Below, piece after piece: positions 11,985 to 22,891 of a stretch of 64,000 nucleotides of DNA. The notes beneath the pieces were generated by a model, which made no database searches, was not told where the DNA came from, and saw only the letters and a program-made list of their open reading frames with translations. Origin of the DNA: Dasysyrphus tricinctus (lineage: Eukaryota > Arthropoda > Insecta > Diptera > Syrphidae); NCBI GenBank assembly GCA_963921185.1, contig OY992531.1:172619365-172683364 (forward strand), in the 5' to 3' direction. Every line of letters starts with the position of its first letter. The first letter of the stretch is position 1. The translations under genes and the position numbers were made by a program.

Positions 11985-12101
11985 CCTTAACCAATGCGAA
12001 TCTTTCGTTGACGACGAAGAACGTGTTGTTTTCATTTACAACAACGTGTTGTTATTAATGTTTTTGTTGGGGTCAACGAATGGTTCGCACTGGTTAGGAA
12101 G
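11985..12101. repeat. hairpin repeat
   Basis: Inverted arms CCTTAACCAATGCGAATC-TTCGTTGAC and the complement of GTCAACGAATGGTTCGCACTGGTTAGG. The loop contains an AACAACGTGTTGTT palindrome. Related by its AACCAATGCGAA block to the AGGCTCTCCC MITE family; a further end of that family is at about 12643-12682. Confidence 0.55.
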
Positions 12102-13315
12102 ATTCTAAATAGTCGGAAGCTGTTAGAAACAGATGTCATTAGCCAATGCAAAGTATCTTTTTGAACTGTCAAAATCAGAACTAAGTAATAATTCACTTTT
12201 TTCTCTTTTTTTCGTTCCTACCTCAACAAATTTCAGTTTCACTTCCGTATAGTGTACTCGGGGGCGCTCTATTCACTTCCGAAAGCAAAAGTTAACGAAA
12301 ATGAAGAAAAGTACATTATGGGATTTTCATCCGACCACTGCCGTGAGCTTGTGACTAATATATTTCTACCTTACAACGTGACTATTGTCATGTATATTAA
12401 GGTAGAACTATAATAATTGTAGATAGTTTACTGAAGTGGTGGGTTGAAAATGAGCGAATACATGAAAACCATACTCATCTCACGGGAGTGAAACTGACAT
12501 TTGGTGAAGTTAGAACGAAAAAAAGAGAGAGATGATTCATTTTACTTAAGTGGAATATTCCTCACTTTTTCTTTTGACTGTTTGGAAAGCAACTTTTTTA
12601 GGGTTTTTAACCTATTGATTTTGATAGGCTAAAGTTTCTTCGTCGTTCCAAATATTTCGCATTGGTTTGAGAAAGCCTTAATAGTTCTAGCTTTACATTT
12701 TGTTTTATCCTTCCGAGTTTCCGACTTCACGTTGGATCGGGAGCTCCAGGTTTTTTGTCACTTGAGTGGAGTTGAAATGGTATTGAGATTCCAGCAAAAC
12801 GAATGGCATTGATGTATTTATTCCAATGCAAAACAAATATAATTGAATTAACAGGACTACTTACTACACGTATCTATTAAAACAAATATATGTTTGTACA
12901 GGTACACACACATGCAAATAAACAGACCATAAGGCATTATCTGTAAAACTAAATCCTCGACCCAAGCCGAACGCGCCCAAATATTTGACGTTTAACGAAC
13001 AGCTGATTCAATTACACAGCATTTAAATTTAACCAAATTAATAAAAAGGTCGTTCATGCAAACTTTTGCGTAAACTTATCATTTTACACAATTTGTAAAC
13101 TTACGACGTTGCATGAATACCCTTAATGAAAATATAGGAATTACATTTGAATTTTAACCTAATTAATATTAATAACTTCTTACGTGATGAAAAAAAAACA
13201 AATAAATTATGAATTAATCTTTTTATTAAAAAATATCATTCAATACATTTATTTTTATTAAAAGTAAAAAAATGGAATAAAGGGTACAAAAACTACAATT
13301 TATAATTTTAATCAT

Positions 13316-14053
13316 CTTCTTCCTCTTCATCGTCGTCTTCCGGCTGCTGGTAAATTTCAAACTGGTCTTCATTATCGTCTCCAACGACATTTGTCTCAAG
13401 TTCTTCTATGATTTCGGGATCAAAGGTTCCATCTTCGTTAATGTCGCTTATGGCCACAAGCTAAAGAGCATTGCAAGCCCGCTTTCCTGCATCCGAATCG
13501 CGAACCACAACCACTATTGCAGTTGCAGAAAATTGTATTTAGCAAATCTTCTGGAGCAGGTGGTACAATTGTCATGATAGACTCCAGAAAATCGTTTCGT
13601 ATTGCCCAACCCCATACCTGGGGTTCCAAATCATGCCCTAACCAAGTTTGAACACTTGGTTGCACAGCTGCACTTGTTGGTGAAATATTTGAAAGCTGCA
13701 CAGGTTTATTAAGTTTTGTAGACTTGACGTAATGCATATAACGAAGATGAACGAGACTTTTCACAGATTTCGGAGCATTATAGACTGCCAATAAAATTTG
13801 AGTTCCACTCTCTAATAATCTCTGGGCCGAACAATTTTCTTCCTCAGTTTCTCAAAAACTTTTAAAAATTATGTTTCCCCTTTTTAAAAAGCGCAGAAGT
13901 TGTGTCACAGCCACTTAATGCGTGCAGAAATAAAATATGTGTTTTGGAATGAGGATAATTATCAAAACTTTTAGTCGAGTATATCTCCGTTTTTACATTT
14001 CCATTCCCAACTTTTTTAAAGAAAATTTCTTGTTCGTAAGACAGTGTACGCCC
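13316..14053 (-). pseudogene. PIN/XPG-like protein of the long-TIR element, 3' part
   Basis: On the minus strand, just after the LINE insertion, the frame resumes with an ILIGRTLSYEQEIFF stretch. It reaches FLHALSGCDTTSALFKKGK, a motif I associate with PIN/XPG-nuclease-like proteins encoded by arthropod and cnidarian repeats. A second frame (13791-13438) continues through a Cys-rich segment, FCNCNSGCGSRFGCRKAG, that looks metal-binding. A further +1 shift near 13447 leads to an Asp/Glu-rich tail ending near 13316. At least two frameshifts are present, so it is broken even apart from the LINE. The upstream part is at 19375-19545. Confidence 0.65.
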
Positions 14054-14075
14054 AATTAAAATGACATCATCATCA

Positions 14076-17000
14076 TCATCGTGTCCTGTAACCCCGGCTG
14101 GGGCATAGGGCGTCAACAAAACGTCTCCATCCTTCACGGTCTGCTGCAAGGTACTTAAGCTGTGGCCACGTCTTTCTCTGGGATTCTGCTTCCGCTAAGA
14201 CAGTTGATTTCCATGTTGTTCTTGGTCTTCCAACCCGCCGTGCACCCTGAGGATTCCATTCAAAGGACTGCACTGTGGGTCCGGTTGTATGGAGAGGCGG
14301 TCATAAATCTATAAAATCTGAACCAGTCAACCGATTTGAGTGAAATTTTCAGACATGGTTAAAGGTAGTAAAATGTATCTTCGGACTTAATTTCCGCCCA
14401 CTGACACGCCCACTTTAAACAAAAAAGTCTTCTAAGTGTCAAAGTTGATATAAATGATGGTTGTGTTCTTCTAGAAAGTTGTAGACAACGTGATTTGATA
14501 TAATTTTCTGTACAACATTTTCTACCACGCCCACTTTTGGGGGCGTTTTTTTTACAAACCTTTTGATTTTTGTAAAAAATTCTAAGAAAACGTAACGAGT
14601 TGCCGTAAAAACATGCAAAAAAAATAATCTTGCTAAATATTGACCACGCCCACTTTTGAGGACGTTTTTGACAAAAATCTTATTTATCAAATGGTTTCCT
14701 TAAAAATAAAAAATATTTAACAGAATTATGTGGAAAACGCCTTTTTTAACAAGCAGCCCATACAAAGTTTTATCCCACACCTATTTTCTGAGAGTATGTA
14801 TCGGGAAAAAATCATTGAAATTGTTCTTTTTGCAAATTTAAAAATATATTAATTTAAAATTTTTGTTTTATTTGTTTGCTTGATTGAATTAATATTATAT
14901 TTAACACTGTTATTATTATTTAATTTGTTTTAACTTACAAATTAAAAAAGAAAATTTAAACAAATTCATAAAAAAAAATATTTGGAAAATTAGATTTAGA
15001 AGTAGAATAATTAGATTAGATTTGTGTAGAATAATTTTCGTCAGGATATCTTAAAAAGACAGTCTCAGATATATCAAGCCAAGAGGACTGATTTTTCGTA
15101 ATTGATTTTTTTCTGGCTTTAATTTTCTTCCAAAATTCTGTCAACTTCTTGCACACGAAATAAATTCGGTCATAGAGGAGATCAAATTAAATATTCTAAA
15201 CACCTTGATATGGCCAACTGCATTTAATGTTTTCCAGGATTTGGTTGGCCTGCGTTGACCATGTTGTATTATTTCCCCGACATCCAAGCCATTTATCAAA
15301 TAAAAAATTGTGTTTAATTATGCATTGATAACCAGCACTTACCAACGATAAAAAGATCAGTCAACACAGTGTTTTTGTTTTTTTTTCTCAAATCTGAAAA
15401 TTAACGAAATATGGTTCTTTAAACTGTTATAACTCGAAAAAAGGAAAAAACGGGAAAAAACTACTTTATTATTTGAAAAGGTAGAACACTAATCTTCATT
15501 TTAGTTCCTCATTTGAAGTGGGCACTCGAAGGCAAACCAAACAAATATTTTATTTTCTGTAAACAAAGCTAAAAAAAAGTTACAAAAAGTGCTTCGCGCA
15601 GGGGTCCAATTACACTGACCCTTTATGTTATTAAACAATAAAATGTATGTTTTTAGAAAGCACTCACCTTCTTGTTTAATATCCATAATAATTAAATATT
15701 GCTCACACTTTCTTAACACAAGTTATCACTATCACAAGCTCTTTAATAAGAAACTGCCACGATAAGCGAGCTGTATGTTTTATTATATGTTAACTTTGGA
15801 TGGCAATAACGGAATGAAAAAATATAATGCGTCAAAATATTTTTTTGTTTTGGTTTAGAGGGAGTTTGAAGAACCTTATTGACAGTCTGAATTCTTGATT
15901 AAGGACATTTAATTTTTTTAATTTTGGCCTATGGAGGTACCCACTGTGGACTGCTTTGCAATTTCATCGTTTGGTTTCCTCAGTGTGTGACCAATCCAAC
16001 GCCATTTACGCTTTCTTATGTCGACGTCCAGCCGCTCTTGACTTGTCCTGCGCCACAATTCCTCATTTGATATTATTTGTGGCCAGCGAATCTTTAGGAT
16101 GTGGCGAAGACAGCGATTCACAAAAGCCTGCAATTTCTTCGAAATGGTAGACGTGACTTTCCAGGTTTCACAAGCATATAACAGCACGGATTTGACATTG
16201 GATTCGAAGAATCTCAACTTAGTGCGTAAGGAGATTTGACTGGATTTCCAAATTGGGGACAGAGTACCGAAGGCAGCACGAGCTTTATTTATTCTACTTT
16301 TAACGTCCAGATCCGTACCACCGTTTGCGGAAACAATACTGCCAAGGTAGTTAAATTGTTCCACTACTTCAACTGGCGTCTCCTGTAAAATAATACGCTG
16401 CTGTGTGGAGCGGCCTGTGAGCATTATTTTTGTCTTTTTGCTGTTAATTCTTAGACCACTCGACTCTCCCTTCACTTGCAGTGTTTGGCACATCCCGTTC
16501 AGCCCACTGATGTTATTTGCCAGTAGACATATGTCATCGGCATAGTCTAAATGACTGAGCCTTTCGAACGATCTCCATTGAATGCCCTGTCGCTCGGCTG
16601 TACCAACACTGGCCGTCAATACGTCGTCCATCGCCAGCAGGAAGAGAATTGGTGATAGAACATCCCCTTGTCTCACACCCTGTTGCACTACGAAGGAGTC
16701 GGATAGCTGCCCATTGTGCAAAACAAAACACCTCGCGTTGTTGTAGGACTCTTTAATAATGGCAACAATTTTTGGTGGAATTCCTCTACCAAGCAACGAT
16801 CTCCATATACATTCTCGGTTAACTCGATCAAAGGCCTTTTCAAAATCCACGAACATGAGGTAAAGCGGTGATTGATATTCCATCGACTGCTCGAGGACGA
16901 TGCGCAGGGTGTTGATATGGTCGACACACGATCGACCACTGCGGAAGCCAGCTTGATGCCTCTTGAGTGTAGACTCGATTCTATCCTTTATTCGCTCGAG

Positions 17001-18926
17001 TATGATTGTTGCCATTAGTTTTGGGAAAACGGACAAAACGGTGATACCACGCCAATTGTTGCAATTCTTTAAGTCACCTTTCTTTGGCAACTTAACAATC
17101 ACACCATCCTTCCAGTCCCTGTGATAGCTTTCGTTTTCCCAAATGTTTTGTATCAGCGGATGTAAAATACTAGCCGCTGCTACGGGATCGGCTTTCAGGA
17201 ATTCAGCTGGTATTCCGTCCAGTCCAGCTGCCTTGTTGTTTTTGAGGAGATTTATTGATGTACGAATTTCCGATTCTGACGGGGGTTCGATGTCAATACC
17301 CCTATAGGACCTGCGCATCTCGTTTAGTTGGGGCACTTCAGCACTCTGCTCAACTGAAACCTCATTTAGCAGGGCACAAAAATGGTCCTTCCATCTACGA
17401 AGCTGATCCTCAATTGATACCAAAAGTGTGCCATCCACATCCATTACAGGATGATTGGTGTTGCTTTTTTTCCCGATAACATCTTTGGCTATTTGGTACA
17501 ATTCCCGGATATCTCCTCTTCTGGCAGCACTTTCCGCATTATCTGCGAGTCCATCCAACTTCACCCTCTTGTCACGTCTCACACAGCGGTAGACCATCTT
17601 ATGTGCAATGCGGTACTCTCTTCGCAAGTCAGCCTTTCGTTGAACATCAGCTTCGGCATTTATTTGGATTTTCAACGATTTGCGAAGTTCGATCTTATCC
17701 CAGGTGTCTTGGGATATCCAAGAGTCTCTACGTCTCGTTCGCTTGGGTACAGTTTCGGATCCAGCCTCCATAAAAACACTTTTAATTTCACCCCACATCT
17801 CATCAATTGTTGAATTCTGGATTCCATTTAATGACGAGGCTCTGTCGTTAAGGGTGGTGACATAGTTTCGACATATGTTGGGGTCATTTAAAGCATTAGT
17901 AATGAATTTTGTGTTCCTTGCTGCATCCTGCGCTGGTTTTTGTACGGCAGCGGTTCGTAGTTTGAGACTCATCAGAACCAAATGGTGGTCGCTTCCCACA
18001 TCGGCATTTCTTATACTCCGGACATCACACATAGACTTCCTCCATCGCTGCTGAATCATGATATGATCAATTTGGTTTTCGGTTTGACCATCCGGATGCA
18101 TCCAGGTAATTTTGTTGCACGTCTTATGCTTAAATACAGTCCCACCTATCACAAGACGATTCGCGTTACAAAAGTCGACAAGCAAGTCACCATTTTCATT
18201 CCGTGACCCCACGCCATTTCTTCCCATCACGCGTTCCAGTCCGTAATTGTCTGAACCGACCTGGGCATTAAGGTCTCCCATAACGACTATGATGTCGGCT
18301 CTCGGAACACTACTGTAAACCGAGTTAAGATGAGTGTAGAACGCGGTTTTGTCTTCCTCGGTCGCTTCATTTGTGGGGGCGTAGCACTGAATAATTGTGA
18401 CGTTACGAATTTTTGAACGAAACCTTGCTGTCATTAATCTCGCAGAAATGGGCGCCCATGAGATCAAACTACGCCTCGCTTCTTCGTTCAACATAATTCC
18501 GACACCATGCAGTCTTTGGCCACCCTCTCTTTCATCTTCGCCGGAATACAGCATTCTCGTCTGTCCAGTGTCTGATCTGTATTCAGCTCTTCCTCTCCAC
18601 TTAGTTTCGCTTATGCCCAGGATACTGATCTTTAGGCGAAGCATTTCACGCTCAACCTGCTCGTATCTACCATCGCTGTACAAGGATCGAACGTTCCATG
18701 CTCCGATTTTCGTACGTATGCGGTAGCCAAAAGTAACATTTGCGCTTCTTGAAAGACTTCTTCTATTTGTCAACGATTCATTTATTATTATGGCGTCTTG
18801 ATTGACGCTCGTACATGAAGGATGCCGCACCCCCAAATCCGATGTGCGGTTTACTGCAGCCGAAGCTACAGAAGGATTTTCTATAAAAAGATTACCTCTT
18901 GGGGACTCATTTCCATTTGTTGTCAT
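14076..18926 (-). CDS. RTE endonuclease/reverse transcriptase ORF, split by an insertion
   Basis: The ORF starts at 18926 and runs to the Transib-like insertion (14271-15948). It resumes in the same frame and ends at TGA 14076. Counting the duplicated GACTG once gives 3168 nt, 1055 aa, with no other stop. The N-terminal AP-endonuclease shows GAWNVRSLY (from residue 75), SETKW (E107), GDLNAQVG and SDHHL. Reverse transcriptase shows LMFVDFEKAFDRVN, GVRQGDVLSP and YADD (795-798). The C-terminus, beyond the insertion, has RRVGRPRTTW and a WRRFVDALCPSRGY tail. The stop codon lies within the terminal GAT repeat, so there is almost no 3' UTR. Autonomous RTEs make this single protein for target-primed reverse transcription; this copy was probably competent until the insertion. 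Confidence 0.92.
14271..15948. mobile_element. Transib-like non-autonomous element, 5-bp TSD
   Basis: The left end is CACTGTGGGT and the inverse of the right end is CACAGTGGGT. Both fit the Transib CACWRTG consensus, and the right one equals the consensus RSS heptamer CACAGTG. GACTG at 14266-14270 and 15949-15953 is the 5-bp TSD expected for Transib, and removing one copy restores the RTE reading frame. The 1678-bp interior has CCACGCCCACTTTTG repeats (about 14405, 14525, 14640) and no transposase, so it must be mobilised in trans. Confidence 0.8.
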
Positions 18927-19374
18927 AATTCATGTATTTGCATATATCCTTCCACCATGGTGTTTTCCGAGATATGATTAATAACATACATAAGCTCAGA
19001 TTTGACAGGCACACCCGCCTTTTGTATGGTCAAACACATAACTGCTCGAGGCCGCCCACTATGGGAAAACAGACGCCTTTTGTAGCCGCCCAATATGGGT
19101 TACAGACGCTACCTGCTGCTGCCGTTGGCCTTTTACCAAAAAAAGCTCCTCCGCCACCAGACTATCATGCAGTTGACCGCCACCTGCAGTTCATCCGCCT
19201 TAAGGGGGCTTTTAACCATCCCGAGGACAAGTTTGTGCCCTGACCAGCATAGCTGGGTTGTCTGCTTATCCCGGCATCCATTCGGTCCCCCTGCACGTTA
19301 GCGTTACCCGCCCTCTACCACGCGGAGGTGTGCATAGGGATTTTCCTATCATTGAGCCTAAAATTAAAATGACA

Positions 19375-19545
19375 AGTAAATCGATATCTTGTCCTGTTAT
19401 AACTGCAGTTTTTTCAGAATTTGATTCTTCAATTGCAGTTTCAACAATAAGAACATCCGCATCATCTCTGGCTTGTTTAGTTGTAATATTTGCAGCTTGT
19501 AGTTCCCAGGTATAATTTTTGACGTAGTGGAAGGATTTTAAAATT
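19375..19545 (-). pseudogene. PIN/XPG-like protein of the long-TIR element, 5' part
   Basis: The minus-strand frame reads through a Trp/Ala/Asp-rich segment to a GQDIDLLV acidic motif. It then enters the 13-bp TSD exactly in frame with the ILIG segment on the other side of the LINE (14053). This continuity across 5.3 kb shows that the LINE entered a coding sequence. GQDIDLLV resembles the Asp pair of PIN-fold nucleases; function is inferred only. Confidence 0.6.
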
Positions 19546-19715
19546 TACAGATTTTAAAGAAGATGCACTTAATTATTTTCTATTTAAAATTTCATTAGTG
19601 TAAATGGGAATATAATCATATTATGATTTAAGTTGTTCCCTTAATTATTTTTTAATTTTAGGAAAAGGTTATCAGTATTATTGAATAGATATAGATTTAA
19701 TGTATGAAGAAAATG

Positions 19716-20072
19716 ATAAAATATAATATAATAGTTAATAAAAATTGACAAATATTTATAATCATTGATTTATCGATAGTTCATCAACTATATATGGCGC
19801 GTTTTCGACCGGAGGCACCGGTTGACTTGATGTGATGCTGTGACCGCGCGCTCTCCGCCCTCTATCTCGAAAACGGTTCACCGTATACAAATTTCTTTTA
19901 AACAAAATTTGTGGAGAATTTTGTATTCTACAATATTGATAAACCCATAAGAAATGAGATATTTACAAAAAAGGCGCAAAAAACCGATCTTTGTGACCTT
20001 TGACCTTGAAATTTAATAGTTGCGTACACCCTACCATATACAAGTATTTACAGACTTACAGCTGGGTATCTC
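19716..20072. repeat. right terminal inverted repeat of the 9.1-kb element
   Basis: Inverse of 10984-11393. Conserved blocks include GCGCGTTTTCGACCGGAGGC, CGCGCGCTCTCCGCCCTC and the TGACCTTTGACCTTGAAATT stretch. Substitutions are few, but the left arm carries an extra ~44 bp near its end. Confidence 0.85.
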
Positions 20073-20094
20073 GAATTCCGAGGTGAACTTACTA

Positions 20095-20376
20095 TAATGA
20101 CTGGACTAGTAGTGCAGATGTAGTGCTTGACTGCTAACTTAGAGGTGTGGGTTCGCACCCCATTCTTGGCAGAATTCTTTTCTATATTCTCCCAGCTTAA
20201 CTGGACGCCACCCGTGGGATTTAATGAGATAATAAACACCTTGATCTCAGTCCACTGTGCCAAATCTTTCCTATCCTATACTACTCTTTCTAACTAGTGC
20301 TGTGCAATTCAGGTTGCATTTAAAAGACCTAAGGTCTTACAGGCATATAGTTAAAATTATTATTATTATTATTATG
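20095..20376 (+). mobile_element. tRNA-derived SINE candidate
   Basis: A B-box-like GGGTTCGCACCCC (about 20149) follows an A-box-like TGGACTAGTAGTG and an anticodon-loop-like GACTGCTAACTT resembling tRNA-Ser. An unrelated body follows, ending in an ATT microsatellite tail (20357-20375). It abuts the right end of the 9.1-kb element. TSD not identified. Confidence 0.5.
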
Positions 20377-21325
20377 TCCCTTTAGTCCTTGATCATTAGA
20401 ACTTTAAATTCGCGCATACTCAACCCTGCCAAGAGATTTTCCTTCACCAATTCTCCACATTTTCTCAGTTTTTTAATGTCATATAAAAAAAAAACCTGAA
20501 ATAAATCCCAAAAATAGCTTTAAAGGGTCCGACTTTCAACTAATTCAAAGCAAAAGCCGGTTTCATTGGAAAGGCAATAATGCGAAGGTGGACTTAGACC
20601 ACTGAAACAATGCATTAGGCTGAAACAATGCATTAGGCACATTCGAAACAATATAATACCTACTTTTTCTGTTATTTCTGGGAAAATTATTGAAAAAACG
20701 CTGATTATGTAAGACGATATCGTTGTTTTTCAAATGGTTGAAATTTCTACTCCCCGCATCTTTCTTAACCGTGCTATTATCGAAAATATGAATAAAATTT
20801 TTTTTGGAGGAAATTTATATTCTTTCCTTTTGTTGTTCCCGAAAATTTTCAATTTCAGCCCCACCTCGCTCGGGCCCCTGGACTTTTAGTCCGAGCCATC
20901 CGATTTGACTCGGTTGGATATTAGATTGGCTGAAAATCTGAATGGATCGGTGGCCGATCCACTCCACACACCACCGATTTTGGATCGGCACGGGGCCATT
21001 TGGCTCGTTTTCTCTGTTGGGTATGCCCAGCTTTATACCTGAGGTTCACTTCTACAATATAAAATAATAACCCAGAGAGTATGATTTCTTGCGTTTATTT
21101 TATAATTTTAAGTCTTCGTTGGCTGGACTAATATCGCAAATAAGAGTTATTTATTTTGAAAAAAATTTGCGATTCAAGTCATTCAATGTTTTTTCTATTA
21201 ATTCAGGGGTAGGATTGTAAATACAAACGCACTTCCTCTCTTGTAAATGGCGACTAAGTTATTTCATAGAAAGAAAGAAGTAAATTTGTTATATTAACTA
21301 GTTAAGGCTTTAGGCAGGGTATTTT
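20377..21325. other. Ipk2 intron sequence without assigned feature
   Basis: No gene or clear TIR pair seen. A locally GC-richer stretch at about 20860-21030 repeats GGATCGG/CCGATC blocks in both orientations and may be the end of an unrecognised element. Confidence 0.35.
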
Positions 21326-21330
21326 AGACT

Positions 21331-21717
21331 GAGAGCCAACGATATAAAAACTCAAGTCATTTGCGTAAACTTGTAAGTCATATCAGTAACAGAATTTAAG
21401 GTGTTGAACCATTAGCCGTTTGTCTGCCTACGTAAACACGTGACAACAATTGTTCAAAATTGCAAGCTAAATATTTCATCTATGTACTTTTCCCCTCCGA
21501 CCAATAGCCATTGGAATTAATCGATGTAAAAAATGTACGTCAAATTGCACACCTGTTCGTCACGTGTCTAGGTTGGCACACAAACGGCTAATGGTTCAAC
21601 ACCTTAAAGGCTATTACTGATACACAGTACACATATTATCTATCTATTTGTGTACCGGGTTACTGATATGACTTGCAAGTTTTTGCAATTACTTGACTTT
21701 TTATGTCGTTGGCTCTT
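21331..21717. mobile_element. 387-bp palindromic MITE with 5-bp TSD and nested hairpin
   Basis: Ends GAGAGCCAACGA and the inverse of TCGTTGGCTCTT, with arms continuing through AAGTCATATCAGTAAC. AGACT flanks both sides (21326-21330, 21718-21722). A second palindrome inside (about 21400-21606) has arms AGGTGTTGAACCATTAGCCG and its complement, so one hairpin is nested in another. Confidence 0.7.
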
Positions 21718-22126
21718 AGACTATTTAGGTCGTGGGATTTCATTAAGGGTAGGGGTTTTTTTGCAGAAACAAGAAAAGTGAAATTATATTTTGGGAACTT
21801 CGCAATGACTTTTTTTAGAGTCCTTATGCCTAACAAAATCTTATTCGTGTGTAGTGTGAACGATTCAATCTAATTGTTTTAATCTTTTTTCCAAGATGCC
21901 TGTTTGGTAACATGAAGTTTTTACAAATTTTAACAAATCTCACAATTCGGCGGAAAAAAATTCAATCATGCCAAACTTGGTAAAAAGTTAGCAACGAGGC
22001 ATGAAATTAAGTCATACAGTTGATTATTTATTTTCAACCAGTATTTCAATTTATTTTATCATTATATAATATACATTAATAAATTTTGTTTCAAACACAA
22101 TTCATTTATACAAAATTATATTTTAG

Positions 22127-22388
22127 AGGACTCCTATTCTTTCACCAACGACTCGCACAAAAGAAAAAAGGTAGATTTATATTCAGCTTATCAACAGAAA
22201 GTATTTGATCCTAATTTTTTTAGTTCCAGGACAAAATTGGCGTAGATTCCATTCCATGGGTAAAAGTAAAAATTATAGATTTTGCCCACGTTTTCGAATC
22301 GGAGAATAAAACATGCGATGCGAATTACTTATTCGGCCTACAAAACCTCATTTATATGTTACAAGAAATCCTTGTTACTAATTGGTAG
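22127..22388 (+). CDS. Ipk2: inositol polyphosphate multikinase, exons 3-4
   Basis: Exon 3 is only 44 nt (22127-22170) between TTTTAG and GTAGAT. Exon 4 is 22224-22388 after a 53-bp intron ending in a poly-T tract plus AG. Exon 2 ends in phase 1, and 44 nt is exactly what brings the frame into exon 4 in phase 0. Exon 4 encodes the IDFAH catalytic/metal-binding motif (Asp268 in the 303-aa product) and a C-terminal NYLFGLQNLIYMLQEIL helix typical of IPMK/IP6K enzymes. Stop TAG is at 22386. Exon 3 lies in the weakly conserved linker of the family and is Lys/Arg-rich at its end, possibly part of a nuclear localisation signal. No mRNA evidence is available; the phase argument and motif order support the model. 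Confidence 0.88.
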
Positions 22389-22475
22389 GTCTGGTTAGCG
22401 TATTTATAGCATTTATCTATTCTTATAATTAAATTATGCTTATAATGTATAACTGTAGTATGACACTAAAACTTA

Positions 22476-22481
22476 AATAAA
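22476..22481 (+). promoter_or_regulatory. polyadenylation signal of Ipk2
   Basis: AATAAA lies 88 bp after the stop codon in an AT-rich 3' region. It is the first such hexamer downstream of the CDS on this strand. Confidence 0.55.
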
Positions 22482-22891
22482 GTAAAAATTAAAAGAAAAA
22501 AATGGAAAAGTTTTTAGAATCTCTTTAAAACAATAATTGCAATTTTAAAGATTTAGAGGGAATTTCGACCTAGAGGGACTATGTATACGTAAAATAAAAT
22601 ATTTTTCAGTATCACTCAAAACCATCAACAAACATTTTCAGAAATTTTTTACAGAAATATTAATTATAGAATATCGATTAAAAGTAAGCTATTAGAATGC
22701 TAAGTAATCATCTGAGGTTAAGCAAAAAATTGTTGCTAATGATGCTAACAACGTATGCATAGGAAAGAAGCCTAACGCTACACTATTTGTCATAATGAAT
22801 CCTCATGAAAAGAAACACCGCAACAACATCTCCATATTATTCTGCTGTATTACAAAAAGTACTGGAGAGTGCTAGGACGCCACTACGGCCC

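Larger units (their letters stand above)
11425..13122. mobile_element. 1.7-kb non-autonomous element with GGGTATTCATGCAAC ends
   Basis: GGGTATTCATGCAAC at the left is inverted at the right (GTTGCATGAATACCC, ending 13122). Further AAGTTTAC and AATTTGG blocks repeat near both ends. TTAAT flanks both sides, but not in exact register. No transposase ORF is visible. The interior holds a Tourist-like MITE (11823-11934) and another hairpin (11985-12101). Confidence 0.6.
14067..19361 (-). mobile_element. full-length RTE-type LINE with 13-bp TSD
   Basis: AATTAAAATGACA is present at 14054-14066 and again at 19362-19374, a perfect 13-bp TSD. The element is minus-strand: 5' end TAGGCTCAATGA at 19361, and a 3' tail of GAT repeats at 14067-14080. 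Without the Transib-like insertion and its 5-bp duplication it is 3612 bp, a usual RTE length. The same 5' terminus starts a second copy at 22892, confirming the boundary. The 5' UTR is about 435 bp. Confidence 0.93.
10984..20072 (-). mobile_element. 9.1-kb DNA element with ~0.4-kb terminal inverted repeats
   Basis: Sequence 10984-11393 is repeated in inverse at 19716-20072, starting GAGATACCCAGCTGTAAG. The left arm has an extra ~44-bp segment near 11015-11060. GAATTC flanks both ends (10978-10983, 20073-20078); because it is palindromic I cannot say whether it is TSD or TIR. The element carries one minus-strand gene for a PIN/XPG-like protein (19545-19375 continuing at 14053-13316). Long TIRs with such a protein resemble Academ-type or related large transposons, but that is a guess. 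Later insertions at 11425-13122 and 14067-19361 expanded it; without them it would be about 2.1 kb, so it may itself be a deletion derivative. Confidence 0.75.

Noticed and set aside
15956..18726. Plus-strand ORFs of 60-120 codons
   Set aside because: Antisense shadows of the RTE coding region.
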